This document shows, piece after piece, positions 44,119 to 55,523 of a stretch of DNA of 64,000 bases. The notes under the pieces were generated by a model. That model worked only from the letters and a program-made list of their open reading frames with translations. It had not been told where the DNA came from and ran no database searches. Position 1 is the stretch's first letter; every line of letters begins with the position of its first letter. Made by a program: the position numbers and the translations under genes. Origin of the DNA: Prado023 sp963777855 (GTDB taxonomy: Bacteria; Actinomycetota; Actinomycetes; S36-B12; CAIYMF01); NCBI GenBank assembly GCA_963777855.1, contig CAVZRW010000005.1, positions 1-64,000 on the forward strand, written 5' to 3'.

Positions 44119-46418
44119 TCAGGCGAACAGGGCGGGAAGGTGGCCTCGCGGGCCTCGCGCACCTCGTCGAGGGGGAGCACCACCGACTCGCCGAACACGC
44201 CGTCGATCACGAGGGCCTGGCCGCCGTCAGCCACGCCGGACTCCGCCCCGATACCCGAGTCCACGACCCCGATCCGGGTCGCGGTGAACCCACGCGCACC
44301 GCACATCTCGGTGAACCGCAGCTCCTCGGAGCGGGCCACCACGACGACGGCCCGCGTCGCGGACTCGGAGAGCAGGAACACGAACGGGTCGATCCCGTCA
44401 GGCACCCAGCAGCGGGCGCCGACGCCCGCGCGCAGCGCCATCTCGACCAGCGTCACGGCGATGCCGCCGTCGGAGACGTCGTGCGCCGCGTTGAACATCC
44501 CGTCCCGCGAGCCGGCCACGAGGATCTGGCCCAGCTGCCGCTCGGCCTCGAGGTCCAGGTGCGGGGGCATGCCGCCGAGGTGGCCGTGCACCACGTGCGC
44601 CCACTCGGACCCGCCGAACTCGTCGCGGGTGTCGCCGAGCACGTACACGAGGTCCCCGTCGGCGCCCCAGGCCATGGGAGTGCGGCGCGCCACGTCGTCG
44701 ATCACGCCGAGCACGCCCACGACCGGCGTCGGGTGGATCGCCACGTCGCCGGTCTGGTTGTAGAACGACACGTTGCCGCCGGTGACCGGCGTGCCCATCT
44801 GCAGGCACGCGTCGGCCAGGCCGCCGACCGCCTGGGTGAACTGCCACATCACCGCCGGGTCCTCGGGCGAGCCGAAGTTCAGGCAGTTGGTGATCGCCAG
44901 CGGCACCGCGCCGGTGACCGCCACGTTGCGGTAGGCCTCCGCGTACGCCAGCTGGGCACCCGCGTACGGATCGAGGGCGGCGAACCGGCCGTTGGCGTCG
45001 GTGGCCAGCGCGACACCGCGGCCGGTCTGCTCGTCGATGCGGATCACGCCCGCGTCCTCGGGCTGGGCCAGCACGGTGTTGCCCTGCACGTAGCGGTCGT
45101 ACTGCTCGGTGACCCAGTCCTTGGCCGCGAGGTTGGGCGAGGCCAGCAGTGTGAGCAGCGTCTCGCGGATCGCGCCCGCCTCCGCCGGCCGGGCCAGCCG
45201 CTCCGGCGTCGGGGCGTCGTCCTGGCGGGGCGTGAGCCACTCGGGCCGCGCGAACGGCCGCTCGTACACCGGGCCCTCGTGGGCGACGGTGCGCGGGGGC
45301 ACGTCGACGATCCGCTTGCCGTGCCAGTCGATCGTCAGCCGCCCGGAGTCGTTGACCTCGCCGATCACGACGGCCTCGATGTCCCACTTGGCGCAGATCG
45401 CCAGGAACTGCTCGATGCGCTCCGGGGCCACGACGGCGGCCATCCGCTCCTGCGACTCGCTCATGAGGATCTCCTCGGGCGAGAGCGTGGAGTCGCGCAG
45501 CAGCACCCGGTCGAGCACGACGTGCATGCCGCCCTCGCCGTTGGAGGCCAGCTCGGAGGTGGCGCACGAGATCCCGGCCGCGCCGAGGTCCTGGATGCCC
45601 TCCACGAGTCCCGAGTGCAGCACCTCCAGCGTGCACTCGATGAGCAGCTTCTCCATGAACGGGTCCCCGACCTGCACCGCGGGGCGCTTGGTCGGCCCGC
45701 CGTCGGAGAACGTGTCGGAGGCCAGGATCGAGGCACCGCCGATGCCGTCGCCACCGGTGCGCGCGCCGTAGAGCACCACGAGGTTGCCGACGCCGTGCGC
45801 GCTGGCCAGGTGGATGTCCTCGTGCTTCATCACGCCCACGCACAGCGCATTGACCAGCGGGTTGCCCTGGTAGGAGGCGTCGAAGACGATCTCGCCGCCG
45901 ATGTTGGGCAGGCCCAGGCAGTTGCCGTACCCGCCGATCCCGGCCACGACGCCGGGCAGCACGCGGCGGGTGTCAGGGTGGTCGGCGGCACCGAAGCGCA
46001 GCGGGTCCATCACCGCCACGGGCCGGGCACCCATGCTCATGATGTCGCGCACGATCCCGCCGACCCCGGTGGCCGCGCCCTGGTAGGGCTCCACGTAGCT
46101 CGGGTGGTTGTGCGACTCGACCTTGAAGGTGACCGCCCAGCCGTCGCCGATGTCCACGACGCCGGCGTTCTCGCCGATGCCCACGAGCAGCACGTCGGTC
46201 TCCGGCTTCTTGTCCCCGAACTGGCGCAGGTGCACCTTGGAGGACTTGTAGGAGCAGTGCTCGCTCCACATCACCGAGTACATCGCCAGCTCCGACGAGG
46301 TGGGCCGCCGGCCCAGGATCTCGCGAATGCGCGCGTACTCGTCGGCCTTGAGGCCCAGCTCGGCGAACGGCTGGACTGCGTCGGGCTGCGCGGCAGCATC
46401 GGCGACCGTGTCGGTCAT
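44119..46418 (-). CDS. purL: Phosphoribosylformylglycinamidine synthase subunit PurL
   Basis: The ATP-using subunit of FGAM synthetase, which makes FGAM from FGAR with PurQ and PurS. This is the small PurL type of about 766 residues. Signatures are ELAMYSVMWSEHCSYKSSKV, VTFKVESHNHPSYVEPYQGA, ATGVGGIVRDIMSMGARPVA and TGGDGIGGASILASDTFSDG, with GGNVSFYNQTGDVAIHPTPV in the second half. One base is missing near 44139. Restoring it gives EATLPALFA-like ending and a TGA at 44121-44119; uncorrected, the frame runs on into the next gene. The ATG overlaps the purQ stop (ATGA). Confidence 0.95.
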
Positions 46419-47122
46419 GCGTGTGCTCCCAGCGGGGCGCCGGCCACCGAGCCGGTGGCGGCCAGGTGGGTCAGGATCGAGGTGAAGAAGCCCAGGCCGT
46501 CGGTGCCGGGGCCGGTGAGGGCCTCCACCGCGTGCTCCGGATGCGGCATGAGGCCCACGACGTTGCCGGCCTCGTTGCAGATCCCGGCGATGTCGCGCTG
46601 GGAGCCGTTCGGGTTCAGGCCCGTGTAGTAGGCGATGACGCGGCCCTCGGCCTCGAGCTCGTCGAGCGCGACCTCGTCGGCCTGGAAGCGGCCCTCGCCG
46701 TTCTTCAGCGGCACGACGATGCGCTCCCCGGCCTCGAAGTCACGGGTCCACGGCGTGGCCGCGTTGGCGATCTCGAGCTCCTGGTCGCGGCAGACGAAGT
46801 GCAGGCCGGCGTTGCGGGTCAGCGCGCCGGGCAGCAGGTGCGACTCGCACAGGATCTGGAACCCGTTGCAGATGCCCAGCACCGGCAGGCCGCCGCGTGC
46901 GGCGTCGATGATGGAGTCCATCGCCGGGGCGAACCGGCTGATCGCCCCGCAGCGCAGGTAGTCGCCGTAGGAGAAGCCACCGGGCAGCACCACCGCGTCG
47001 ACGCTGTGCAGGTCGGCGTCGGCGTGCCAGAGAGCCACAGCCTGACCACCGGCGACCCGCACCGCGCGGGCCGCGTCCCGGTCGTCGAGGGACCCCGGGA
47101 AGGTCACCACGCCGATGCGCAT
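46415..47122 (-). CDS. purQ: Phosphoribosylformylglycinamidine synthase subunit PurQ
   Basis: The class I glutaminase subunit that feeds ammonia to PurL. It has 235 residues. The catalytic Cys is in LPVLGICNGFQILCESHLLP, the His/Glu pair in GLMPHPEHAVEALTG, and the N-terminus is typical (RIGVVTFPGSLDDRDAARAV, VVLPGGFSYGDYLRCGA). ATG at 47122 overlaps the purS stop (TGATG), and its own stop overlaps the purL ATG, so the three genes form a tightly coupled purSQL operon. Confidence 0.97.
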   Translation of the reverse strand: MRIGVVTFPGSLDDRDAARAVRVAGGQAVALWHADADLHSVDAVVLPGGFSYGDYLRCGAISRFAPAMDSIIDAARGGLPVLGICNGFQILCESHLLPGALTRNAGLHFVCRDQELEIANAATPWTRDFEAGERIVVPLKNGEGRFQADEVALDELEAEGRVIAYYTGLNPNGSQRDIAGICNEAGNVVGLMPHPEHAVEALTGPGTDGLGFFTSILTHLAATGSVAGAPLGAHA

Positions 47123-47469
47123 CAGGCGGTCCCCACCCCGGTCGGGCCGTCGATGTCCACCGGCCCGGCCGGCGCGTCGCCGCGCTCGCAGGCGCAGTCG
47201 TCGCAGTCGCAACCACCCTCGGGCTCGAGCTCCTCGTAGATCTCGTAGTCCTCGATCACGGGGTTGCTCAGCAGGGAGCCGGCGAGCTCCTCGAGGCGCT
47301 CGGCGAGATCCTCGTCGATCTCGCCGTCGACCTCGATCTCGAAGCGCTTGCCCTGGCGGACCGACGCGATGCCCGTCAGACCGAGGCGGCCGAGGGCTCC
47401 CATCACCGCCCTGCCCTGGGGGTCGAGGATCTCGGGCTTGAGCATGACGTCCACCACGACGCGGGCCAC
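47122..47469 (-). CDS. purS: PurS subunit with an unusual cysteine-rich C-terminal tail
   Basis: PurS links PurL and PurQ. Residues 1-82 are the standard fold: ARVVVDVMLKPEILDPQGRA, RLGLTGIASVRQGKRFEIEV and AGSLLSNPVIEDYEI. Typical PurS is 80-85 residues, but this one continues to 115 with EELEPEGGCDCDDCACERGD and then DAPAGPVDIDGPTG. Four cysteines in eight residues (CDCDDCAC) suggest a metal site. GTG at 47469 follows CAGGAG. The tail is in frame and the stop overlaps purQ properly, so it is not a frameshift artefact. Confidence 0.92.
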   Translation of the reverse strand: MARVVVDVMLKPEILDPQGRAVMGALGRLGLTGIASVRQGKRFEIEVDGEIDEDLAERLEELAGSLLSNPVIEDYEIYEELEPEGGCDCDDCACERGDAPAGPVDIDGPTGVGTA

Positions 47470-47608
47470 TGGTACTCCTGGGGGATGCGGCGAATGTGCT
47501 GGGCACAGCCTACTTGGCGCCCGCAGGTCGCCCCGACCGCGCGGGGCAGCGGTGGGGCGTGCCGCAGTGGGCGTCCCCAGCGTCACCGCGGAAGTCGACC
47601 CGGGTCGC

Positions 47609-48211
47609 TCAGGCGGCCGCGCCCGGACCGGCCCCCGGTCCCTCGCTGCGCGTGGCCCGGCGCTGGGAGACCCGGCGGATCGCCCGCACCGCCCACCACA
47701 CGAGCCCCACCATCATCAGAAGCGCAACCACGGGGGCCAGCAGCGCGGCCAGCGACAGCCCGGCCGAGAACCCGTCCTCGACGGTGCTCACGACCGGTCC
47801 GCCCACGCCCGCGGTGCTGACGTTGATCACGGGACGGGCCGCCGACTTGGTGGCGTGCACCCCGGCGGCAGTGACCAGGCCCAGGATCAGGGCCAGTGCC
47901 TGCGACCACTGGCTGTCCGACCCAGTGGCCACGCCCGCGAACAGCACGGCGCCGGACGCGGGGCGGATGAACGTCTGGATCGCATCGTTGACCGAGTCGA
48001 CCGCCGGGATCTTGTCGGCCAGGACCTCGACAGTGAGCAGCACCGCCAGGATGATCAGCGCGGGGGTGCTGCCCAGCACGTCGTAGGGATCACCGAAGCT
48101 GTACACGTCGAAGCGGATCAGCAGCCCGGCGATGAGCAGGGGGATGTAGGCGTTCAAGCCCGCGGCCACGGCCAGGCCCAGGCCGGTGATGAGGACGGTG
48201 CCGGCTTCCAT
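47609..48211 (-). CDS. DUF4126 membrane protein
   Basis: A 200-residue protein with about five hydrophobic segments: TVLITGLGLAVAAGLNAYIP at the start, LLIAGLLIRF, PALIILAVLLTVEVLADKIP, VHATKSAARPVINVSTAGVG and LLAPVVALLMMVGLVWWAVR. The pattern, including the DKIPAVDSVNDAIQTFIRP block, is that of DUF4126, whose function is unknown. The ATG at 48211 has TACCCT exactly seven bases upstream (48224-48219), a leaderless-type promoter. It is a lone gene downstream of the LCP gene on the same strand. Confidence 0.87.
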   Translation of the reverse strand: MEAGTVLITGLGLAVAAGLNAYIPLLIAGLLIRFDVYSFGDPYDVLGSTPALIILAVLLTVEVLADKIPAVDSVNDAIQTFIRPASGAVLFAGVATGSDSQWSQALALILGLVTAAGVHATKSAARPVINVSTAGVGGPVVSTVEDGFSAGLSLAALLAPVVALLMMVGLVWWAVRAIRRVSQRRATRSEGPGAGPGAAA

Positions 48212-48270
48212 GGATCACAGGGTAGGTGCCGCTCACCCTCCCCCACCGAAACGAACCTCCGCCACCGCAA

Positions 48271-48338
48271 CAGACCCTCCGCTTGGGCACAGACCCTCCC
48301 CGGCGATGCGGAGGATCTGTGCCCTTGCGGAGGGTCTG
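48271..48338 (-). terminator. Nested double hairpin downstream of the LCP gene
   Basis: Outer stem: CAGACCCTCCGC (48271-48282) pairs with GCGGAGGGTCTG (48327-48338). Inner stem: GGGCACAGA (48285-48293) pairs with TCTGTGCCC (48316-48324) and continues CCTCC with GGAGG (48310-48314) past one mismatch. Only 2-nt bulges separate the stems. The architecture closely resembles the element after purL. Confidence 0.65.
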
Positions 48339-48467
48339 CGGGAAGGCCGTGACGCGGGCGGGGCGCGGTGCGGGCGTGGAGGGCGGGGCGCGGTGCGGGA
48401 CTCGGCGGGGAAGCGGGCGTGACGGTGAACGAGGGCGCCGTGGAGACGCGGGCGCCGTGGGCGCGGG

Positions 48468-49682
48468 TCAGGGGGTCCGCGTCGCCTGGGGGGTGCTGCC
48501 GCCCAGCGAGGCGAACAACTCGTCGGCCTCGCCGCGGTCCCAGTTGATGACCCACTGCCCGCCCGCCCAGTGGCTGGAGTCGTCGATCGGCACCGTGGTG
48601 ACCTCGCCGCCGCCCGAGGCGATGCGCCCCATGCCCAGGCCGAACCGGCCGAGGTCGAAGGGGCCCGTGTTCTCGTCGACCAGGATCGAGTCGAGCACCG
48701 CATTGACGATCGCCAGCTGCCGGAACGGGTTCACCAGGGTCTGCCAGCTCAGGATCTCGTCGACCATCGACGCGACGTACTGCTGCTGGCGCTCGATGCG
48801 ACCGAGATCGCCCTTGGGGTCGGCGTAGCGCATGCGCACCCACGCCAGCGCCTCCCTGCCGTCCAGGTTCTGGCAGCCGGCCTCGACGTCCAGGCCACTG
48901 TTGCGGTCCTTGACAGCCTCGTCGAAGCAGGCCTCGATGCCCCCGACGGCATTGGTCATCGCCACGATGCCCCCGAACCCGACCTCCATGTAGTGGTCGA
49001 CGTGCAGGCCGGTGTTGTACTCGATCGTCTCCGAGAGCAGTGGCGCCCCACCGTAGGCGAACGCCGCGTTGATCTTGCCCTTGCGGTCCGGTACCTGGCT
49101 TCCGTCCTTGGCGGTGTGCGCTGGGATCGTGACCCACGAGTCGCGCGGGACCGAGATCATCGTCGGCGCCTCGCCGGCGGCCATCCGCACGATCATGATC
49201 GTGTCGGTGCGCTGGCCCTCCTCGTTGCCGGTGTGCAGCTGGGACTGCTCCTTGGGGGTGAGGCCGGCCCTGCTGTCCGAGCCGACCATGAGCCACACGC
49301 TGCCGCTGGTGTCGGGGATCGGGTTCGGCGAGAGGGCCTGGGTCTGGGGCAGCGACAGGGATGCGTAGGTGAGCAGCCCGATGAGCCAGACGACGTAGGC
49401 GATGGCCGCCCACTTGAGCACGCGCAGGACCGGCCTGCGGCGCTTGGGCGAGCTCGGGGGCCCCGTCGGCGGGGCCGGGGTCGGCGGGACGGGCGCCGAC
49501 TGGCCGGCGGGCTGCCCGGGAGGCTGGGCCGGCGGGGCGCCCGCCGCTGCCCCGGCCGCCGGGGCGGAGGCGTGCGCCGACTGCGCAGGTGGCGCACCCG
49601 CGGGGACCCTGGAGATCGCGTCCTCGCGCAGCGCCGCCCACGTTCCGTCCGGCATCCTCCGGTACAGGGTCGAGCCGTTCAC
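48468..49682 (-). CDS. LytR-CpsA-Psr (LCP) family protein
   Basis: A 404-residue membrane-anchored phosphotransferase-type protein that attaches polyprenyl-linked glycopolymers to peptidoglycan. The N-terminus is cytoplasmic and Pro/Ala-rich (residues 25-80). One transmembrane helix follows at about 86-107 (LRVLKWAAIAYVVWLIGLLT), then the extracellular LCP domain: WLMVGSDSRAGLTPKEQSQL, RTDTIMIVRMAAGEAPTMIS, VPRDSWVTIPAH and INAAFAYGGAPLLSETIEY, with REALAWVRMRYADPKGDLGR. Arg and Asp residues of the active site are present. Start GTG 49682 opens NGSTLYRRMPDGTW. It diverges from pgm. Confidence 0.92.
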   Translation of the reverse strand: MNGSTLYRRMPDGTWAALREDAISRVPAGAPPAQSAHASAPAAGAAAGAPPAQPPGQPAGQSAPVPPTPAPPTGPPSSPKRRRPVLRVLKWAAIAYVVWLIGLLTYASLSLPQTQALSPNPIPDTSGSVWLMVGSDSRAGLTPKEQSQLHTGNEEGQRTDTIMIVRMAAGEAPTMISVPRDSWVTIPAHTAKDGSQVPDRKGKINAAFAYGGAPLLSETIEYNTGLHVDHYMEVGFGGIVAMTNAVGGIEACFDEAVKDRNSGLDVEAGCQNLDGREALAWVRMRYADPKGDLGRIERQQQYVASMVDEILSWQTLVNPFRQLAIVNAVLDSILVDENTGPFDLGRFGLGMGRIASGGGEVTTVPIDDSSHWAGGQWVINWDRGEADELFASLGGSTPQATRTP

Positions 49683-49970
49683 CGGTCAATGATCGCACGG
49701 GTCGCGGCCGCGGGAGGCCAGCCGCACGACGCGCCCGGCGCGCCGGGGTCCACGCCCCGGGCGCGCACGAATCGGGGCCATCGCCGGACGCAACTGCCGA
49801 CAGGGTGGCCGATCCCGGCTCGCAAGGGCCCAGGTCCCGCCCGGCTGCGCGCCATCGGCGGGCGGCACTGATCCAGCCCGGGTCGAGGGAGTGTGCCTCT
49901 CGCCGCGCCCCGGACCGGGGGGCGTCAATAGTCTGGGCGGGACCCCATCACCCCGCGCCCAGGAGGACCC

Positions 49971-51617
<1,647 letters not shown>

Positions 51618-51762
51618 GGGGGCGGCGGGTCCCGCGGGCGGCCGAAGCCGGCGCCCGGTTCGCGGCCGCCCGGTTCGCCACGCCCGGTTCGCCACGCCCG
51701 GATCGAGCACGGATGCCCGAACGACCCTGGAACGCCACGGCCCGCGGCGGGAACATGAGGGT

Positions 51763-52323
51763 GTGAGCGAGCCGACGCATCAGGACTGGCAGGGCGAGGA
51801 CTGGCTGACCGACCTGTTCGGTCGACACTCGGGAGCGGTGCTGGCCTACGCGCGGCGTCGGCTGAACTCGGCCGAGGACGCCGAGGACGTGGTCGTGGAG
51901 GTGTTCGCCACGGCGTGGCGGCGCCGCGAGGCCGTGCCTGCCGAGGCGCTGCCGTGGCTGTACGCGACCGCGGCCAACGTGATCGCGCACGTGATCCGAT
52001 CCGAGGGCCGACGCACCCGCCTCGGCGCGAAGCTGGCCACGGTTCGGCCGCTGCGCGGCGAGGTGGAGGATCCGACCCAATCCCTGGTCGAGGCCGCGGT
52101 CGCCCGCGACATGGTGGCCGCCGCCCTCGAGGACCTCGGCGAGTCCGACGCCGAACTGCTTCGCCTCTGGGCCTGGGAGCAACTGGAGCCCGCGGAGATC
52201 GCCGCGGTGCTGGGCTGCTCGCCGGGCACGGCCCGGACCCGGATGCACCGGGCCAGGACTCGCCTGCGCGAGGCCCTCACCCAGCGCGGCGTGACCGGCG
52301 TGGACCCCACAGACCACCCCTGA
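51763..52323 (+). CDS. ECF-type RNA polymerase sigma factor
   Basis: A 186-residue extracytoplasmic-function sigma factor. Region 2 is DLFGRHSGAVLAYARRRLNS with AEDAEDVVVEVFATAWRRRE and LPWLYATAANVIAHVIRSEG. Region 4 is LEDLGESDAELLRLWAWEQL and EPAEIAAVLGCSPGTARTRM before HRARTRLREAL. There are no extra C-terminal domains. The start is GTG 51763. A DUF4349 membrane protein starts 28 bp after its stop and is the likely partner or anti-sigma factor. The regulon is unknown. Confidence 0.9.
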   Translation: MSEPTHQDWQGEDWLTDLFGRHSGAVLAYARRRLNSAEDAEDVVVEVFATAWRRREAVPAEALPWLYATAANVIAHVIRSEGRRTRLGAKLATVRPLRGEVEDPTQSLVEAAVARDMVAAALEDLGESDAELLRLWAWEQLEPAEIAAVLGCSPGTARTRMHRARTRLREALTQRGVTGVDPTDHP

Positions 52324-52351
52324 CCCCCCGCAACGGCTCGGAGGACCCGCG

Positions 52352-53699
52352 ATGACCACCCCGATCGACCAGGACCACGCCGACGAGGCGCTGCGCGCCC
52401 TGATCGCCCAGGCCGACCCCGAGAGGGGCGTGCCGTCAACCACCCCGACCCAGCTGCTCGAGCGGGTCCGCGCGGGCATCGCCGACGAGGCACCCGCCGA
52501 GCCAGCGCTGTTCGACGGCTGGCCCGCAATGGCAGGCGCCTCCGGCCACCGCCGCCGCCCCCGCTCGGCCGACGTTCCTGCACCGCCACTGGCAGGGCAT
52601 GCTCGTGGCCGCGGCCTCGGTGGCCACCCTGGCCCTGGCCGCCGGGTCGGTTCTCCCCGGGCTCGCGGCAGGCTCCAGCGACAGCTCCGTGAGTGCGGGA
52701 TCCGCCGTCGAGTCCTCTGACTCGGCCGCCGGGGGGCCTGCGGTCGGGGCTCCCGACAAGGCCGCCGACGGCGCCCTGGCCGAGCGCGACGCGGCCACCA
52801 CACCCGGCACGGAGACCACCACGCCGACACAGCGGCTCATCCGCTCCGCGAGCATGCTCGTGGGGACCGAGGACATCACGGCCTCCCGCGACTCGTTCGT
52901 GGCCACCGTGCTCACCCTTGGCGGGCGGGTCACCTCCGAGTCGGTGGTGACCGAGGGCCAGGGCGGCACATCCGTGTACGACAGCGGCGTGGCGGCGGAC
53001 CGCGCCGACATGGGCATGAGCTACCCCTACCCGTGGTACGCCAGTGGCCCCGGTGTGTGGCTGACCGTCGAGGTGCCCGCGGACTCCTACGACAAGGCCG
53101 TCGAAGCCGCCCGTGCCCAGGGTGAGGTCGTACAGCTGCAGCAGTCGTCCTACGACGTCGGCACCCAGATCGCCGACGTGGACGCCCGCGTGAAGGCCCT
53201 CGAGTCCTCACTGACCCGGCTCACGGCGCTGATGGACGACGCCAAGGACGTCTCCGATGTGATCGCCCTGGAGTCGGCGATCGCGCAGCGGCAGTCCGAG
53301 CTCGACTCACTGCGCGCCCAGCAGCGCGACCTGGCCAACCAGACCGCGATGTCGACGATCAGCCTGACGCTGATGAGCCCCGAGGATGCCCGTTCCGCGG
53401 TCGACCCCCAGCCGGACCAGACCTGGTGGGACTCGTTCCTCGAGGGCCTCGGACAGGCGTGGGGCTGGCTGGGCAAGGCCCTGCTGATCGTCTCGCCGCT
53501 GCTGATCGCCGGCGGGATCATCGCCTGGGTCCGCCGCCGCCAGCGCCGGGCTGGCGAGGCAACGCCCGCACCCGCACCGGCTGGGTCCGCACCCGCCGGG
53601 CCCGCCCCCGCCGGATCAGCACCTGCGGCGCCCACCGCCGCCACGGGCCCGGCGCCCGAGCCCCCCGCGCCGGTCGACCCGAATCCCGAGACCCACTGA
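52352..53699 (+). CDS. DUF4349 membrane protein, probable partner of the ECF sigma factor, one frameshift
   Basis: About 448 residues. The N-terminus (TTPIDQDHADEALRALIAQA) resembles the cytoplasmic part of proteins paired with ECF sigma factors. A frameshift near 52530 leads to a first membrane helix (GMLVAAASVATLALAAGSVL). An extracellular DUF4349 domain follows (RLIRSASMLVGTEDITASRD, PGVWLTVEVPADSYDKAVEA) with a coiled coil (DVDARVKALESSLTRLTAL). A second helix, KALLIVSPLLIAGGIIAWVR, leads to a Pro/Ala-rich tail. The short gap from the sigma gene implies co-transcription. An anti-sigma role is inference; no zinc-binding HxxxCxxC motif is seen. Confidence 0.78.
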
Positions 53700-54017
53700 C
53701 CACACCCCCACCCCGCGCACGCCCCCATCTGGGCCCCGTCTCGATGGGGACGTGACCGGTTGGGCCCCGTCTCGGAGGATTCCCGCCCCGAAACGGGGCC
53801 CAAATCCCCGGCGGGTCCCGGGGCGGGCGTCGCCGACACGGCCGCGGCGGGGGCGGGCAGCGGCGGTTGGGCGGCGTTGGGCGGAGCGGGGGTGGACATG
53901 GCGACGGCTCGCCACCGGGTCGAGGGGTGACGAGCCGTCGTCCAGTCCACGGGCCCTGGTCGGGGGACCGGGACGAATCACCCAGATCGGGTCGGACCCG
54001 GGCATCTGCTCCAGACG
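53700..54017. other. Convergent intergenic region with hairpin
   Basis: 318 bp between the DUF4349 and thioredoxin genes, which point toward each other. The only structure is the hairpin at 53760-53803; no gene is supported. Confidence 0.5.
53760..53803. terminator. Bidirectional hairpin of the GGGCCCCGT family
   Basis: TTGGGCCCCGTCTCGG (53760-53775) pairs with CCGAAACGGGGCCCAA (53788-53803) with a single mismatch, around a 12-nt loop. A partial extra copy of the left arm lies at 53730-53741. The right arm continues CCCAAATC, identical to the end of the element at 41411-41422. Confidence 0.65.
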
Positions 54018-54389
54018 TTACTCGGCGGAAGGCGCGCTGGCCGCGATTTCGGCGCGGACCTTGTCCATGTCGAGGCCACGAACGGCCTCGATGACCTGCT
54101 CGAGCTGCGGTCCGCGCAGCGCCCCGGGCTGGGAGAACACGAGCACTCCCTCGCGGAAGGCCATCAGCGTCGGGATCGAGGTGATCTGCGCGGCGCCGGC
54201 GAGCTCCTGCTCGGCCTCGGTGTCGACCTTGCCGAACACGACGTCGGTGTGGGTCTGCGACGACGCCTCGAAGACGGGGGCGAACATGCGGCACGGCCCG
54301 CACCAGGCGGCCCAGAAGTCGACCAGGACGATGTCGTTGTCCAGGACGGTCTTCTCGAAGTCGGCGGCGGTCAGGTTCACGGTGGCCAT
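54018..54389 (-). CDS. Thioredoxin
   Basis: A 123-residue cytoplasmic dithiol oxidoreductase. The active site WCGPC is at residues 29-33 within VLVDFWAAWCGPCRMFAPVF. The cis-proline loop is TSIPTLMAFREG, followed by SQPGALRGPQLEQVIEAVRG. A C-terminal extension (about 15 residues, DMDKVRAEIAASAPSAE) goes beyond the usual 105-110. There is no signal peptide. The start ATG follows GAGGACCCGAC, a usable ribosome site. Confidence 0.93.
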   Translation of the reverse strand: MATVNLTAADFEKTVLDNDIVLVDFWAAWCGPCRMFAPVFEASSQTHTDVVFGKVDTEAEQELAGAAQITSIPTLMAFREGVLVFSQPGALRGPQLEQVIEAVRGLDMDKVRAEIAASAPSAE

Positions 54390-54531
54390 GTCGGGTCCTC
54401 AGGTCGCGGGTCGGTGCAGGGGTCTTATACCCCAGCGGGTATGTAACGACACCTCGTGGACGAACATTCCCCGCTCGCGACCGCCTGCGGGCACCGCGCC
54501 CATCGCAGGCGTGGCCGACGACAATGGGCGC

Positions 54532-55389
54532 ATGGGTCGGCAGTCGCAGCGCAGCAGCCGGACGCTGCCCGTCCAGGGGGGCACCGCCTCGCTCGTGCCC
54601 GACCCGGACATGGCCGCCGGGTGGATGCTGCTCGTCGACGGCACCCAGCAGTCCCACGTCGACCTGGCCGACCCGACCCACCTGGCCTTCGAGTACATGC
54701 GCCGGATCGGCCACGTGATCGACACCCTGCCGCTGGGCGCGGTGCGCGCGGTGCACCTCGGTGGCGGGGCGATGACGCTGGCCCGCTACACCAGTGCCAC
54801 CCGTCCGCGCTCGCGCAACCTCGTGGTCGAGTCCGACGCCGCGCTCGCCGGCTGGGTGCGTCGCGAGCTGCCGTGGCCGAACGAGTACCAGATCCGGGTC
54901 CGCATCGCCGACGCACGCGCCACACTCGACACGCTGCCCGAGGCCAGCGCCGACCTCGTGATCATCGACGTGTTCGCCGACGCGCGCACCCCGGGAAACG
55001 TCACGACCCTCGAGGCCTTCGACCGGGCGCGGCAGGTGCTCGCCCCCGACGGGACCCTCGTGGCCAACATCGCCGACGAGAACCCGCTGACCTACGCCCG
55101 ACGCTTCGTGGCCGGCGTGCGCGCGGTCTTCGCCGAGGTCGTCGTGGGCGCAGAGCCGGGCGTCCTGCGCGGGCGACGGTTCGGCAACCTGATCGTGGTG
55201 GCCCGCTCCGCGGAGGCGCCGCCCCTGGAGGTGGCGACGCTGACCCGGCGCTGGGCCGGCGACCCGTGGCCCGCGCGGCTGATGGCCGGAGCGGAGCTGC
55301 GCGGGTTCACCGGCGACCACCGACCCTTCGAGGATGCGACCGCCCAGGGCTCGCCCCCTCCGCCACCCGGGGTGTGGGGACCGTTGTGA
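54532..55389 (+). CDS. Spermidine-synthase-like methyltransferase-fold protein
   Basis: A 285-residue protein of the spermidine synthase superfamily. The nucleotide-binding loop is AVHLGGGAMTLARYTSATRP; the acidic strand ends come in RSRNLVVESDAALAGWVRRE and IRVRIADARATLDTLPEASA; the active region is DLVIIDVFADARTPGNVTTL. Polyamine aminopropyl transfer is not certain: actinobacterial members are often of unknown function, and the usual gatekeeper residues cannot be judged here. ATG 54532 is chosen by homology of the N-terminus (SSRTLPVQGGTASLVPD). It diverges from thioredoxin. Confidence 0.8.
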   Translation: MGRQSQRSSRTLPVQGGTASLVPDPDMAAGWMLLVDGTQQSHVDLADPTHLAFEYMRRIGHVIDTLPLGAVRAVHLGGGAMTLARYTSATRPRSRNLVVESDAALAGWVRRELPWPNEYQIRVRIADARATLDTLPEASADLVIIDVFADARTPGNVTTLEAFDRARQVLAPDGTLVANIADENPLTYARRFVAGVRAVFAEVVVGAEPGVLRGRRFGNLIVVARSAEAPPLEVATLTRRWAGDPWPARLMAGAELRGFTGDHRPFEDATAQGSPPPPPGVWGPL

Positions 55390-55523
55390 CCAGCCGGAGC
55401 ATCACACCCCAGCACGGACCACGGCGGACCGCCGGCGCCCGAGCTGAGCGTCGCGGCGGGATGGCCGTGGGCGGAGAGCGTCCGCGCCGGGCGCTGGACC
55501 GGAGCCTCGGGTGTCGCAGTCGA

